A stretch of 64,000 nucleotides of DNA from Sphaerotilus sp. (GTDB taxonomy: Bacteria; Pseudomonadota; Gammaproteobacteria; Burkholderiales; Burkholderiaceae_C): NCBI RefSeq assembly GCF_013299175.1, contig NZ_JAAFKF010000007.1, forward strand, positions 1 through 64,000, in the 5' to 3' direction. Position numbers and translations under genes: made by a program. Of the stretch, positions 29,600 to 42,806 are shown piece after piece; positions within the stretch are counted from its first letter, which is position 1, and each line of letters starts with the position of its first letter. Below the pieces are notes generated by a model, which was given only the letters and a program-made list of their open reading frames with translations, was not told the DNA's origin and did no database searches.

Positions 29600-30657
29600 A
29601 TTCCTCCTGCGAGACGCGCATGTCCGCGCGCGGCGATGTTCCTGGCGGCGTTCACGTCGCGGTGGTGTTCCGCTCCGCAATCGCAGCATGTCCATCGCCT
29701 CATTCGCAGACCTGTCCTGCCTTTCGGACTGCTGGCGGGTATGCCCCCGCAGCGCGAGCAGGTCTGGGTTGTGTAGGCTTCGTTCACCTCTTCAAAGACG
29801 ATGCCAGCCCCATGGCTCTTGTATTCCAGCATCGTTTTCAGCATTGCCCATCCGGCGTCCAGCGTGGACTTCGCCATCTTGGTCTTCACCATCGCTTTCG
29901 CCTGCACGTTCCCGACGAAGATCGCCGCGTTGCGCTCGACCAGCCCGGTGCTGAACTTGTGCATCGCGTCCTTGCGCGTGTTGGCGATCTTCGCGTGGAT
30001 CGCACGCACCCGGTCCTTCTTCCCGGCTCGCTGGGCGATCCCCAGCGCGCCCTCATGCTTGCGGTACAGGCCGGACGCCAGCTCTTCGCCGTCCGAGCAC
30101 GTCGCCGCCGTCTTCAGGCCAAGGTCGATCCCCACCGATCCAGTGCCGGCCGACTTCGGCACGTCCACCTTGACGCACACGTTCAGGTACCACCGGCCGC
30201 GCGCGTCCTGCGAGAACGAGCCAGCGCGCAGATCGAACCGGCTCAGCCCGTAGCTGTCCCACAGACTGAACCTGTGCCCGAGAAAAGCGATCTGCCCGGC
30301 CTTGTACTTCGCGCCGCCCGCCTTGAACGGCACCCAGCCCAGCGAATGCTTCGCCGACTTCGCGTTCGACACCCGCCAGTTCAGCCTCGACTTCTTGAAC
30401 TGCTTGCGCCGGGTGGCGTATTCCTCGCACACCAGTTGCACCGTGGCGCTACCGATCCGCACGCCATCGCACTTCGAGTACCCGGCCGTGAGCTTCTGCA
30501 GGTCGAACCCGCTCAAGAACTCGCGCCGCTCCCGGAGCGCCCGCGCACTCGTCTCGTTGCAGTAGTTCCACACGAAGTTCACCTCACGCGCCATCAAGGA
30601 CAGCACGCCCGCGTGCTTGTCCTTGATGCGCAGCTTGAGGGTCTTCACGGCTTCCAT
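29587..30657 (-). CDS. tnpB: TnpB, RNA-guided DNA endonuclease of an IS605-type element
   Basis: A 356-residue, apparently full-length TnpB. The RuvC residues are present: Asp in VGIDLGLKTAAT, Glu in GIVFEEVNEAYT and Asp in HHRDVNAARNIAARGH. The zinc ribbon is CSRCGG ... CCDCG. Experimentally studied relatives use an RNA made from the element's 3' end plus adjoining host sequence to cut DNA next to a transposon-associated motif. The TAG stop lies in the terminal hairpin loop and only 10 nt separate it from the first possible priA start. Start at the ATG giving MEAVKTLKLRIKDKH is normal for the family. Confidence 0.93.
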   Translation of the reverse strand: MEAVKTLKLRIKDKHAGVLSLMAREVNFVWNYCNETSARALRERREFLSGFDLQKLTAGYSKCDGVRIGSATVQLVCEEYATRRKQFKKSRLNWRVSNAKSAKHSLGWVPFKAGGAKYKAGQIAFLGHRFSLWDSYGLSRFDLRAGSFSQDARGRWYLNVCVKVDVPKSAGTGSVGIDLGLKTAATCSDGEELASGLYRKHEGALGIAQRAGKKDRVRAIHAKIANTRKDAMHKFSTGLVERNAAIFVGNVQAKAMVKTKMAKSTLDAGWAMLKTMLEYKSHGAGIVFEEVNEAYTTQTCSRCGGIPASSPKGRTGLRMRRWTCCDCGAEHHRDVNAARNIAARGHARLAGGIPVL

Positions 30658-30689
30658 CCGACAACTGTATTTCCATACATGTCGCTTGA

Positions 30690-30738
30690 CAAGCCGTTCC
30701 GGCTTGAACGCTCGACCCCGGGCTGAACCCCGGGGCTT
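30690..30738 (-). repeat. Hairpins in the left end of the tnpB element
   Basis: Two stem-loops lie upstream of tnpB: CAAGCC-GTTCC-GGCTTG, and a GC-rich one from CCCCGG ... CCGGGG around GCTGAACC. They probably belong to the left-end structure recognised during transposition. The exact outer boundary cannot be set because only one left end is in the window. Confidence 0.5.
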
Positions 30739-30780
30739 GTCGCTTCGTCCGGGTCACGCCAAGCATTTTCCTAGATTGCC

Positions 30781-31857
<1,077 letters not shown>

Positions 31858-32081
31858 GGCGGGATTGTAGGAGCCACCCGGTGCAGCCTCCTGACGGCAG
31901 CGGCGAGACCGGATGTGCCTCAGCACCCATCCCTACGCACTGTTCACCCCCCGCTCCGCTGAGGTAAGCTCCCGGAGTGCGCAATGCCGTGAAATACGAC
32001 ACATTCTGCTGCCACTGCACGGTCGCTGCACACGCATCATCACCACCCGTCACACGTCGAAGTCTTGGAGGCTCACCCATC
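31858..32081. other. Intergenic region between divergent hemE and lemA
   Basis: A 224-bp stretch that should hold promoters for hemE and lemA. I see no strong -35/-10 pair. TTGGAGG occurs about 10 nt before the lemA ATG as a plausible but distant ribosome-binding site. No ORF here looks real. Confidence 0.5.
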
Positions 32082-32702
32082 ATGGTGTTGGAACAACTGG
32101 CTACTTGGATGCGCCGACTCGCCGGCGTGCTCGCCATCGCGGCGCTGACCGGCTGCGGCTACAACGACTTCCAGCGGCTGGACGAGGACGTGAAGGGAAG
32201 CTGGTCCGAGGTGCTCAACCAGTACCAGCGCCGCGCCGACCTCGTGCCCAACCTCGTCGCCACCGTCAAGGGCGAAGCGAATTTCGAGCAGGAAACGCTC
32301 ACCAAGGTGATCGAAGCGCGCTCCAAGGCCACCTCGATCCAGGCCACGCCCGAGCTGATCAACAACCCCGAGGCGTTCAAGAAGTTCCAGGCCGCCCAGG
32401 GTGAACTCAGTGGTGCGCTCAGCCGGCTGCTGGTCGTCACCGAGAACTATCCCAACCTGAAGGCCAACCAGGGCTTCCAGGACCTGCGCGTGCAGCTCGA
32501 AGGCACCGAGAACCGCATCACCGTGGCGCGCAACCGCTACATCAAGACAGTGCAGGGCTACAACGTGCTCGCCCGCAGCTTCCCGACCAACCTGACGGCG
32601 ATGGTCTTCCACTACGAGGTCAAGCCCAACCTGGCGGTGGCGAACGAGGCGCAGATCAGCCTGCCCCCGGCCGTGAGCTTCGACAAGCCCGCCGCCAAGT
32701 AA
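32082..32702 (+). CDS. lemA: LemA family protein (lipoprotein form)
   Basis: A 206-residue LemA. An N-terminal hydrophobic segment ends in a lipobox (AIAALTGC, Cys25), so a periplasm-facing lipoprotein is likely. The helical body shows the family pattern: YNDFQRLDEDVKGSWSEV, YQRRADLVPNLV, LENRIT-like EGTENRITVARNRYI and YNVLARSFPTNL. LemA function is poorly defined; it occurs beside TPM-domain proteins, as here. The TPM gene follows after 36 bp, suggesting an operon of three genes. Confidence 0.92.
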   Translation: MVLEQLATWMRRLAGVLAIAALTGCGYNDFQRLDEDVKGSWSEVLNQYQRRADLVPNLVATVKGEANFEQETLTKVIEARSKATSIQATPELINNPEAFKKFQAAQGELSGALSRLLVVTENYPNLKANQGFQDLRVQLEGTENRITVARNRYIKTVQGYNVLARSFPTNLTAMVFHYEVKPNLAVANEAQISLPPAVSFDKPAAK

Positions 32703-32738
32703 CCGCACCACCAACCGCACGAACCGGCACCACGCACC

Positions 32739-33653
32739 ATGACCACCCTCCTGCGAGGTTTGCTGACGCTGGGGCTCTGGCTGCTGGTCGCCTTCGGCAG
32801 CGCGGCCCAGGACATCCTGCCCGTGCCGCCGCTGAACGGCCGGGTGATCGACCAGACCGGTACGCTGCAGCCCGGTCAGCGCCAGGCCCTGACGACCCAG
32901 TTGGAGACGCTGGAGCGCGAGGCGGGGTCGCAGGTGGTCGTGCTGCTCGTGCGCAGCACGCAGCCGGAGGACATCGCCGCCTACGCCCAGCGCGTCGGTG
33001 ATGCGTGGAAGATCGGGCGCCGCACGGTGGGCGACGGGCTGCTGATCGTCGTCGCCACGCAGGACCGCAAGGTGCGCATCGAGGTGGCCAAGACGCTCGA
33101 AGGCGCGATCCCCGACCTGATGGCCAAGCGCGTGATCAACGAGCAGGTCACGCCGGCGTTCCGTCAAGGCGATTACGCGGGCGGGTTGTCGTCGGCCGTG
33201 CGCGTGCTGGGGGGGCTGATCAAGGGCGAGGGTCTGCCCGCGCCGTCGGCCAACGGCCAGAACGGCACAGGCCAGGACAGCCCGGACCCGATGATGTGGA
33301 TCTTGCTCACGGTCGTGATGCTGCCGATGTTCGCCAAGGCCATCGTCGGCGTGTTCGGCCGCAAGCTCGGGCCGCTGCTGACGGGCGCAGGCGCGGGTGG
33401 TGTGACGTGGCTGATGACCGCTAGCCTCGCCGTCGCAGGGATGGCCGCGGTGGTGGGGCTGGTCGTGGCCCTGGTGGTGGGGTTGCTGGGGTTTGTCTCG
33501 CCGGGCGTCACCCGCGGGCGCTCCTTTCCGTCGCCGGGCGGCTGGGGCGGTGGTGGCGGTGGCTGGGGCGGCGGCGGGTCGTCGGGTGGAGGCGGGTTCT
33601 CCTCCGGTGGCGGTGGGGATTTCGGCGGTGGTGGTGCGTCTGGAAGCTGGTGA
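32739..33653 (+). CDS. YgcG-like TPM-domain protein with Gly-rich tail
   Basis: A 304-residue protein with a signal peptide (LLTLGLWLLVAFGSAAQ), a periplasmic TPM domain (GRVIDQTGTLQPGQRQALTTQL ... VGDGLLIVVATQDRKVRIEVAKTLEGAIPD), two membrane segments near residues 195-255, and a C-terminal tail rich in Gly, Trp and Ser. TPM domains were named for a thylakoid protein involved in photosystem II repair and some have phosphatase activity; bacterial roles are not settled. The next gene starts on the base after this stop. Confidence 0.88.
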   Translation: MTTLLRGLLTLGLWLLVAFGSAAQDILPVPPLNGRVIDQTGTLQPGQRQALTTQLETLEREAGSQVVVLLVRSTQPEDIAAYAQRVGDAWKIGRRTVGDGLLIVVATQDRKVRIEVAKTLEGAIPDLMAKRVINEQVTPAFRQGDYAGGLSSAVRVLGGLIKGEGLPAPSANGQNGTGQDSPDPMMWILLTVVMLPMFAKAIVGVFGRKLGPLLTGAGAGGVTWLMTASLAVAGMAAVVGLVVALVVGLLGFVSPGVTRGRSFPSPGGWGGGGGGWGGGGSSGGGGFSSGGGGDFGGGGASGSW

Positions 33654-34190
33654 ATGAACAAGACCATGTCTGCTGAACGCTTTCACCGCGCCTGGCGCCA
33701 GTGGCTGCGGCACCTCTGGGCTGACCGCACGGACATCGTCCGGGTGCTCGACGCCGCGGCCCTCGCCCGACTCGAAGCGCGGATCACCACCAGCGAGCTG
33801 GGCCACAGCGGCGAGATCCGGCTGTGCGTCGAGGCGGCGTTGCCGTGGCGCTACCTGCGCAAGGGCGCGAGTCCACGGGAACGGGCGCTGGCGATGTTCG
33901 GCAAGCTGCGCGTCTGGGACACCGAACACAACAACGGCGTGCTGGTCTACTTGCTGCTGGCCGACCGGGCCGTCGAGATCGTGGCCGATCGCGCACTGCA
34001 CCGCCACATCGACCCCGACCAGTGGCGGGCGCTGATCGACGCGATGCAACCCCTGCTGCGTCTGGGGCGGCATGAAACAGCGCTGCAGAACACGCTGTCC
34101 GCGCTCGACGAGGCGCTGCGCCACTGGTTTCCGGTCACGGCCGACCAGCGCAATCCGAACGAGCTGTCCGACCGCGCTGACCTGCGCTGA
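33654..34190 (+). CDS. TPM-domain cytoplasmic protein
   Basis: A 178-residue protein without a signal peptide whose core (LEARITTSELGHSGEIRLCVEAALP ... VWDTEHNNGVLVYLLLADRAVEIVADRALH) is a second TPM domain. Its ATG directly follows the TGA of the upstream YgcG-like gene, so the two are translationally coupled. The lemA-TPM-TPM order is found in several proteobacteria. Molecular function not known. Confidence 0.85.
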   Translation: MNKTMSAERFHRAWRQWLRHLWADRTDIVRVLDAAALARLEARITTSELGHSGEIRLCVEAALPWRYLRKGASPRERALAMFGKLRVWDTEHNNGVLVYLLLADRAVEIVADRALHRHIDPDQWRALIDAMQPLLRLGRHETALQNTLSALDEALRHWFPVTADQRNPNELSDRADLR

Positions 34191-34198
34191 AAGCACCA

Positions 34199-34229
34199 CG
34201 CCCGCCTCAGGCATGAACCTGGGCGGGCG
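34199..34229. terminator. Strong hairpin between convergent TPM gene and atpC
   Basis: CGCCCGCC(T)CAGG-CATGAA-CCTGGGCGGGCG forms a 12-bp GC-rich stem with one bulged T and a 6-nt loop, 8 bp after the TPM stop and 30 bp beyond the atpC stop. It is well placed as a shared terminator for both convergent operons, although the U-tract is poor. Confidence 0.75.
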
Positions 34230-34258
34230 CGGGGGCGCTTGAAAAGCAGCGGGGCTGC

Positions 34259-34675
34259 TTACTTGCGGCGGAACTTCTGGATCGCGGCGATCTGGGCGGC
34301 CATGGTGGCGAATTCGCCTTGGGCACGGGCCAGATCGATGTCGCTCTTGGCGTTCTTCATCGCTTCTTCGGCCAGACGCTTGGCTTCGACCGCTTTGGCC
34401 TCGTCCAGATCGTGGCCACGGATGGCGGTGTCGGCCAGCACGGTCACGCGGTCGGGCTGCACTTCGAGAATGCCGCCGGCCACGAACACGAACTCTTCTT
34501 CACCGGTGTCCGCGCGCTGGATGCGCACTGCACCCGGACGGATGCGGGTGATCAGCGGGGTGTGCCGGGGGAGGATGCCCAGCTCGCCGTTTTCGCCCGG
34601 CAGCGCGACGAACTTGGCTTCACCCGAGAAGATCGAGTGTTCTGCCGAGACGACGTCAACGTGGATCGTTGCCAT
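34259..34675 (-). CDS. atpC: F1Fo ATP synthase epsilon subunit
   Basis: A 138-residue epsilon subunit: the beta-sandwich N-terminal part ([39 protein letters not shown]) and a helical C-terminal part ([27 protein letters not shown]). It links the gamma shaft to the c-ring and inhibits ATP hydrolysis. It is last in the atp operon, 78 bp after atpD. Confidence 0.97.
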   Translation of the reverse strand: MATIHVDVVSAEHSIFSGEAKFVALPGENGELGILPRHTPLITRIRPGAVRIQRADTGEEEFVFVAGGILEVQPDRVTVLADTAIRGHDLDEAKAVEAKRLAEEAMKNAKSDIDLARAQGEFATMAAQIAAIQKFRRK

Positions 34676-34753
34676 GTGCTTCCTTCGTGAGGGGTTGAAG
34701 AGGAGTCAGCAAACCAGGGGCGGCGCACCGTGCGGCACGCTGCCCACCGGGGT

Positions 34754-36229
<1,476 letters not shown>

Positions 36230-37111
36230 TCAACCCACCGCCGCCGCACCGCTGACAATCTCGGAGAGTTCCTTGGTGATCGCGGCCTGACGGGTCTTGT
36301 TGTAGACCAGCTTCAGGTCGTTGATCAGCGTGCCGGCGTTGTCGGTCGCGGCCTTCATGGCCACCATGCGCGCCGATTGCTCGGACGCCATGTTCTCGGC
36401 AACCGCCTGGAACACCAGGGCCTCGGCGTAGCGCACCATCAGGTCGTCGATGACCGACTGGGCGTCCGGCTCGTAGAGGTAGTCCCAGCCATGGGCCTGC
36501 TTCTCGGACGCCGACTGCTCCAGACGCTCGGCCGCCAGGGGCAGCAACTGCTCGATCTGCGGTTCCTGCTTCATCGTGTTGAGGAAGCGGGTGTAGCAGA
36601 GGTAGACAGCGTCCAGCTTGCCTTCGGCGTACTGGTCGAGCAGCACCTTGACCGGGCCGATCAGCTTGTCGAGGTGGGGCGTGTCACCCAGATGGGTGAC
36701 ATGCGACACGACCTTGACACCGACGCGGTTCAGGAAGGTGAAGCCCTTGTTGCCGATCGCGACCGCCTGCACCTTGGTGCTGGCGCCTTCGAACTCGCGC
36801 AGCTTGGTCGTCACCGCCCGCAGCACGTTGGTGTTCATCCCGCCGCACAAGCCCTTGTCGGTCGTGACGACGATGACGCCCACCGCACCCGTGCCGCTGT
36901 TCTTGACGACAAACGGATGGTGGTACTCCGGAGTCGCCTGCGACAGGTTGGCCGTGATGTTGCGGATCTTGTCAGCGTACGGACGAGCCGCGCGCATGCG
37001 TTCTTGCGCCTTGCGCATCTTGGACGCGGCCACCATTTCCATGGCCTTGGTGATCTTGCGGGTGTTTTCCACCGACTTGATCTTGCCGCGTATTTCCTTG
37101 CCTGCCGCCAT
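36230..37111 (-). CDS. atpG: F1Fo ATP synthase gamma subunit
   Basis: A 293-residue gamma subunit, the rotating central shaft. The N-terminal helix [31 protein letters not shown] and the C-terminal [37 protein letters not shown] are both canonical. It lies 18 bp behind atpA. Confidence 0.97.
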   Translation of the reverse strand: MAAGKEIRGKIKSVENTRKITKAMEMVAASKMRKAQERMRAARPYADKIRNITANLSQATPEYHHPFVVKNSGTGAVGVIVVTTDKGLCGGMNTNVLRAVTTKLREFEGASTKVQAVAIGNKGFTFLNRVGVKVVSHVTHLGDTPHLDKLIGPVKVLLDQYAEGKLDAVYLCYTRFLNTMKQEPQIEQLLPLAAERLEQSASEKQAHGWDYLYEPDAQSVIDDLMVRYAEALVFQAVAENMASEQSARMVAMKAATDNAGTLINDLKLVYNKTRQAAITKELSEIVSGAAAVG

Positions 37112-37129
37112 GACGATGCTCCTCGGGCG

Positions 37130-38668
37130 TTAAGCGAAGGACTTCTTGAACGCAGCGATCGCGCCTTGCAGCTCGGTTTCCGCGTCCTTGTCCATCGCCT
37201 TGTTGTCTTCGAGCTTCTTCAGCAGTGCGCCGTGGCTGGTCTTCAGGTACTGGTGCAGGCCGCTTTCGAAGGCAAGAATCCGCTTGACTGCGATGTCGTC
37301 CATGAAGCCCTTGTTGACCGAGTACAGCGTGGCAGCCATGAGGCTGATCGGCTGGGGCGAGTACTGCGCCTGCTTGAGCAGTTCGGTGACGCGGGCGCCA
37401 CGGTCGAGCTGCTTGCGGGTGGACTCGTCCAGGTCCGACGCGAACTGCGCGAACGCGGCCAGCTCACGGTACTGCGCCAGGTCGGTACGGATACCGCCGG
37501 ACAGGCCCTTGATCAGCTTGGTCTGTGCGGCCGAACCCACGCGCGACACCGAGATACCGGCGTTGATGGCGGGACGGATGCCGGCGTTGAACAGGCTGGT
37601 TTCCAGGAAGATCTGACCGTCGGTGATCGAGATCACGTTGGTCGGAACGAAGGCGGACACGTCACCGGCTTGCGTTTCGATGACGGGCAGGGCCGTCAGC
37701 GAACCGGTCTTGCCCTTGACGGCACCCTTGGTGAAGGCTTCGACGTAGTCGGCGTTCACGCGGGCTGCGCGTTCGAGCAGGCGGCTGTGGAGATAGAACA
37801 CGTCGCCTGGGAAGGCTTCGCGGCCCGGAGGACGGCGCAGCAGCAGCGACACTTGGCGGTAGGCCACGGCCTGCTTGGACAAGTCGTCGTACACGATCAA
37901 CGCGTCTTCACCACGGTCGCGGAAGTACTCGCCCATCGTGCAGCCGGTGTAGGCCGAAACGTACTGCATGGCAGCCGACTCGGACGCCGACGCAGCGACG
38001 ACGATGGTGTAGTCCATCGCGCCAGCGGCTTCCAGCGAACGCACCACGTTCTTGATCGACGAAGCCTTCTGGCCGATCGCGACGTAGATGCAGGCCATCT
38101 TCTGGCCCTTCTGGTTGATGATCGCGTCGATCGCCACGGCGGTCTTGCCGGTCTGGCGGTCACCGATGATCAGCTCGCGCTGGCCACGGCCGATCGGCAC
38201 CATCGAGTCGATGGACTTCAGACCGGTCTGCACCGGCTGGTCCACGGACTTGCGGGCGATCACGCCGGGGGCGACCTTCTCGATCACGTCCGTGAGCTTG
38301 GCGTTGATCGGGCCTTTGCCGTCGATCGGCTGGCCGAGGGCGTTGACCACGCGGCCCAGCAGTTCCGGGCCGACGGGCACTTCCAGGATGCGGCCGGTGC
38401 ATTTGACCGTGTCGCCCTCGGAGATGCCTTCGTATTCGCCCAGGATCACGGCGCCGACGGAGTCGCGCTCCAGATTCAGGGCCAGACCGAAGACGTTGCC
38501 CGGGAATTCGAGCATTTCGCCTTGCATGGCATCGCTCAGGCCGTGGACCCGGACGATACCGTCGGTCACGGACACCACAGTGCCTTGGTTGCGAATGTCG
38601 GCGGCGGCGCCAAGACCCTCGATGCGGCTCTTGATCAGTTCAGAAATTTCTGCGGGATTCAATTGCAT
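37130..38668 (-). CDS. atpA: F1Fo ATP synthase alpha subunit
   Basis: A 512-residue alpha subunit with the non-catalytic nucleotide site [20 protein letters not shown] and the signature [17 protein letters not shown]. The N-terminus [19 protein letters not shown] contacts delta and the b stalk. Family-typical length. It sits 68 bp behind atpH. Confidence 0.98.
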   Translation of the reverse strand: MQLNPAEISELIKSRIEGLGAAADIRNQGTVVSVTDGIVRVHGLSDAMQGEMLEFPGNVFGLALNLERDSVGAVILGEYEGISEGDTVKCTGRILEVPVGPELLGRVVNALGQPIDGKGPINAKLTDVIEKVAPGVIARKSVDQPVQTGLKSIDSMVPIGRGQRELIIGDRQTGKTAVAIDAIINQKGQKMACIYVAIGQKASSIKNVVRSLEAAGAMDYTIVVAASASESAAMQYVSAYTGCTMGEYFRDRGEDALIVYDDLSKQAVAYRQVSLLLRRPPGREAFPGDVFYLHSRLLERAARVNADYVEAFTKGAVKGKTGSLTALPVIETQAGDVSAFVPTNVISITDGQIFLETSLFNAGIRPAINAGISVSRVGSAAQTKLIKGLSGGIRTDLAQYRELAAFAQFASDLDESTRKQLDRGARVTELLKQAQYSPQPISLMAATLYSVNKGFMDDIAVKRILAFESGLHQYLKTSHGALLKKLEDNKAMDKDAETELQGAIAAFKKSFA

Positions 38669-38736
38669 AGCTTGCTCCCAGTCTGGTCAGAACACCGTTC
38701 CGGCGGAACGGCGGCGGACACAGGGATGAATTCGAT

Positions 38737-39270
38737 TCAAGCGCTCAGCGCCACCTTCATGCGTTCCAGACGGGCCTTGACCGAGGTGTCGAGCACCTCG
38801 TCGCCCACCACCACGCGGATGCCACCGATCAGCTCAGGCTCCAGCACGACGCTGGCGGTGAGCTTGCGACCGAAGCGCTTCTCCAGACTCGACACGACCT
38901 CGGCCAGCGGTGCCGGCTCGATCGGGTAGGGGCTGTAGATGACGGCATCGGACACGCCGGAGGCTGCGCTGACCAGTCCGTGAAACTGCTCGGCGATGGC
39001 CGGCAGCGCCACGAGACGACCGTTGGCCACGACGGTGCGCAGGAAGTTCTGCACACCGGGGGCCAGCGGAAGCTGGGCGGCAGTGGTGACCAGATCGACC
39101 ACCTGGTCCTCCGACGCTTTGGGGCTGTCGGCGAACTGGCGCACTTGCGGATGCTGGGCCACTTGGGCCAGCGCCTCGATCTGCCGCGCCCAAGCCGCCA
39201 CGTCGCCCTGTCGGGCCACCTGGAACAGCGCCTCGGCGTAGGGGCGTGCGATGGTAGTGAGTTCGGCCAT
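38737..39270 (-). CDS. atpH: F1Fo ATP synthase delta subunit
   Basis: A 177-residue delta subunit ([16 protein letters not shown] at the start, conserved [22 protein letters not shown] at the end). It attaches the peripheral stalk to the top of F1. It starts 2 bp after the atpF stop, so the two are probably translationally coupled. Confidence 0.97.
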   Translation of the reverse strand: MAELTTIARPYAEALFQVARQGDVAAWARQIEALAQVAQHPQVRQFADSPKASEDQVVDLVTTAAQLPLAPGVQNFLRTVVANGRLVALPAIAEQFHGLVSAASGVSDAVIYSPYPIEPAPLAEVVSSLEKRFGRKLTASVVLEPELIGGIRVVVGDEVLDTSVKARLERMKVALSA

Positions 39271-39272
39271 GG

Positions 39273-39743
39273 TTACAGCTCCGTCTTCAGGCGGGTCAGC
39301 AGCTCAGCATGGACGCTGGCGTTGACTTCGCGCTTGAGGATCTGTTCTGCGCCCTTGACGGCCAGCCCAGCCACCTGCTCGCGCAGGGACTCACGGGCTT
39401 GGACGGCTTGCTGATCGGCTTCTGCCTTGGCAGCGGACACGATCTTGGCGCCTTCTTCTTCAGCGCGGCGTTTGGCTTCATCGACGATGGCCTGTGCGCG
39501 CTTTTCAGCGTCAGACAGCAGCTTGGCGGTCTCGTTGCGCGATTGGGCAAGCTGTTCCTCGACGCGCTTGTTGGCGCCAGCGAGTTCGAACTTGGCCTTG
39601 TCAGCCGCAGCCAGACCATCCGCGACCTTCTTGGCGCGATCGTCGAGGGCCTTCGTGATCGGCGGCCACACGAACTTCATCGTGAACCACCAGAGGATCG
39701 CGAAAACCACGATCTGCGCCAACAGTGTTGCGTTCAGATTCAC
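39273..39743 (-). CDS. atpF: F1Fo ATP synthase subunit b
   Basis: A 156-residue b subunit: one N-terminal membrane helix ([20 protein letters not shown]) followed by a long charged coiled-coil helix that forms the peripheral stalk. The start codon is GTG (39741-39743, giving [10 protein letters not shown]), read as Met. Length matches E. coli AtpF (156). Confidence 0.97.
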   Translation of the reverse strand: MNLNATLLAQIVVFAILWWFTMKFVWPPITKALDDRAKKVADGLAAADKAKFELAGANKRVEEQLAQSRNETAKLLSDAEKRAQAIVDEAKRRAEEEGAKIVSAAKAEADQQAVQARESLREQVAGLAVKGAEQILKREVNASVHAELLTRLKTEL

Positions 39744-39793
39744 GGCTTCGACCTTTCTCGTTTAGGGGAATGACGTACGACGAGAAAGACCGA

Positions 39794-41072
<1,279 letters not shown>

Positions 41073-41099
41073 CGTCTTCTCTCGAACGTGTGTCTTGTC

Positions 41100-41642
41100 T
41101 TAAGACCGAGTGGTTGTCATCCGACCCTGCCACAGCAGGGCCAGCCAATTCATCTTCATGCAGACCACCAGGGTGATCAGCATGGCCGGCCAGCTCAAGT
41201 CAGGCACGACCTTTGCCGCGGCAGCCAGCATGGCCACCGAGACACCAATTTTCAGAAACTCCCAGAACATGAAGTTGAATGCCGCAACATTCGCTTTCAC
41301 CTCTGACAGCCGGGTCACACGGGACATGCCACGCGCCAGCAAGGCGGTCGGCACAACCACGGTGGCCGCGCCATACAGCGCCGACCAGACCACTTCTCCG
41401 CGACCCGCGACAGCCCAGCTCGCACCGGCCATCACCCCACCCGCAACCGCTTGCGCAGCCACGACCCGCCACGGAGACACCTGCGGAAGTCTTGCGCGAA
41501 GGGCTTGCGCCTCTTCTCGCGTCAGGCTCTTGAAACTTTCTTCACCGTCCTCAACTGCCGAGTCATCCGGATCGACGCGCATTTCGTTGTGCTGAAGTGT
41601 GCGTGGAGTCACGTTGTTCGGAAGCTGTTGCGGCAAAACCAT
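41100..41642 (-). CDS. atpI: ATP synthase subunit I-like membrane protein
   Basis: About 180 residues with four membrane segments (VVAAQAVAGGVMAGASWAVAG, VVWSALYGAATVVVPTALLA, FNFMFWEFLKIGVSVAMLAAA, WPAMLITLVVCMKMNWLALLW), the layout of AtpI, which helps assemble the c-ring. It is first in the operon, 27 bp before atpB. The start is uncertain: ATG 41642 (MVLPQQLPN), ATG 41666, or the internal ATG 41582 (MRVDPDD), which would fit if the nearby TACAAT is a -10 box. Confidence 0.85.
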   Translation of the reverse strand: MVLPQQLPNNVTPRTLQHNEMRVDPDDSAVEDGEESFKSLTREEAQALRARLPQVSPWRVVAAQAVAGGVMAGASWAVAGRGEVVWSALYGAATVVVPTALLARGMSRVTRLSEVKANVAAFNFMFWEFLKIGVSVAMLAAAAKVVPDLSWPAMLITLVVCMKMNWLALLWQGRMTTTRS

Positions 41643-41830
41643 CGAATTGTACGTGGAAACCCCCACATCTCCACCACTGCCTCACGCATTCCACACTTCA
41701 GTTCTGCAACGCACCCGAAACGTGCGGCCCATACAACACTGGGCCATGCCGGTGCGCGACAACGCCACAGCAGCGGGGCGGAGCGAAAGCGAGATTTTGC
41801 GGGCAGCGGATGACGTGGTGCTTGCACCGC
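41643..41830. other. Intergenic region upstream of the atp operon
   Basis: A 188-bp gap between atpI and the lactonase-like gene (same strand). It contains a small stem GGCCCA-TACAACAC-TGGGCC (41726-41745), possibly a weak terminator or leader structure, and TACAAT on the minus strand (41646-41651) as a candidate -10 for the atp operon. A promoter is expected here, but no full consensus was found. Confidence 0.4.
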
Positions 41831-42730
41831 TCAAGGGCACGCCACATGCGCCGGCAACCCCGGCACCGCCACCCGCAGCGCCAGCACACACCCCGCCAGC
41901 GGCTGCGCGGCCAACTCGTCTGCCGGGCGCTTCTCACAGGCCGTGGTGATGTAGAGCGTCTTCAGGTCCGGACCGCCAAAACATGGCATCGTCGGACACC
42001 GCACCGGCAACCGCACCTCCTGCAGCACCACGCCATCCGGCGACAGGCGCAGCACCCGCTGCCCTTCGAACATCGCCACCCAATAGCAGCCCTCGCTGTC
42101 CACCGCCGCGCCGTCCGGCCGTCCGCCATAGGCATCGAGCGGCTCGTCCGGCGTGCGCTTGGGGAACTCCGCGAAGGTGCGCCGCCTCGACAAACCGCCG
42201 CCAGCGGGATCGAAGTCAAAGGCGTAGACCGCGTGTGCCTTGGTGTCGGACCAGTACATCGTCCGTCCGTCCACACTCCAGGCCAGCCCGTTGGACACCG
42301 TGATGCCCTCGGCGCGGCGGCTCAGCGTGGTGCCATCCCAGCAGTACAGCGCAGCCAGCGCCGGGTCACGCGGCTCGTAGACCGTGCCGACCCAGAAACG
42401 CCCCTGCGGATCGCACTTGCCGTCGTTGAACCGCTCGGTCGCCGGATCGTAGGGCGGCGCGGCCAGCCGTTCGCGCTTGCCGGTCGCCGGATCGAAGCAC
42501 CACAGCCCGTCGCGCATCGCCAGCCGCAGCGTGCCGTCGAGCGCCGGGGCCACGCTGGCCGGCTCGACGGGAAAGTCCCAGTGCTGCGTCTGTCCGGTGG
42601 CGGGATCGAGCCGGTGCAGGCGCCGCCCAGGGATGTCGCACCAGTACAGCACCTGCTCGCGCGGATGCCACATCGGCGATTCGCCCAGGAGACAAGGGGG
42701 ACTGACGGCGCGGATCAGGTCGGCATCCAT
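41831..42730 (-). CDS. SMP-30/gluconolactonase/LRE-family protein
   Basis: A 299-residue six-bladed beta-propeller hydrolase. The metal-binding residues are visible: Glu in CLLGESPMWHP, Asn in GITVSNGLAWS and Asp in YGGRPDGAAVDSEG. The family opens sugar lactones (gluconolactone, arabinolactone, xylonolactone) to acids with a divalent metal; the exact sugar cannot be read. Start MDADLIRAVSPPCLLGESP at 42730; the upstream track extension is antisense overlap of the GNAT gene. Confidence 0.88.
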   Translation of the reverse strand: MDADLIRAVSPPCLLGESPMWHPREQVLYWCDIPGRRLHRLDPATGQTQHWDFPVEPASVAPALDGTLRLAMRDGLWCFDPATGKRERLAAPPYDPATERFNDGKCDPQGRFWVGTVYEPRDPALAALYCWDGTTLSRRAEGITVSNGLAWSVDGRTMYWSDTKAHAVYAFDFDPAGGGLSRRRTFAEFPKRTPDEPLDAYGGRPDGAAVDSEGCYWVAMFEGQRVLRLSPDGVVLQEVRLPVRCPTMPCFGGPDLKTLYITTACEKRPADELAAQPLAGCVLALRVAVPGLPAHVACP

Positions 42731-42806
42731 GGGCGGCTCACAGGGTGGGAAGGGTGGACATTCGGATCGGGGCGCGATGCTAACGCGGTACCCCGCTGTA
42801 ACCCGG

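Larger units (their letters stand above)
29570..30765 (-). mobile_element. IS200/IS605-superfamily element, tnpB-only (IS1341-like)
   Basis: The right end is defined by comparison with the second copy: both share TTGACATCCTCCCCGCCC onward, and their flanks differ. It carries tnpB but no tnpA (Y1 transposase), so it would need a transposase in trans. The left end is not fixed; it lies between the tnpB start (30657) and the hemE stop (30781), in sequence with two hairpins. The element sits exactly between hemE and priA, transcribed in the same direction. No target-site duplication is expected for this superfamily. Confidence 0.8.
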
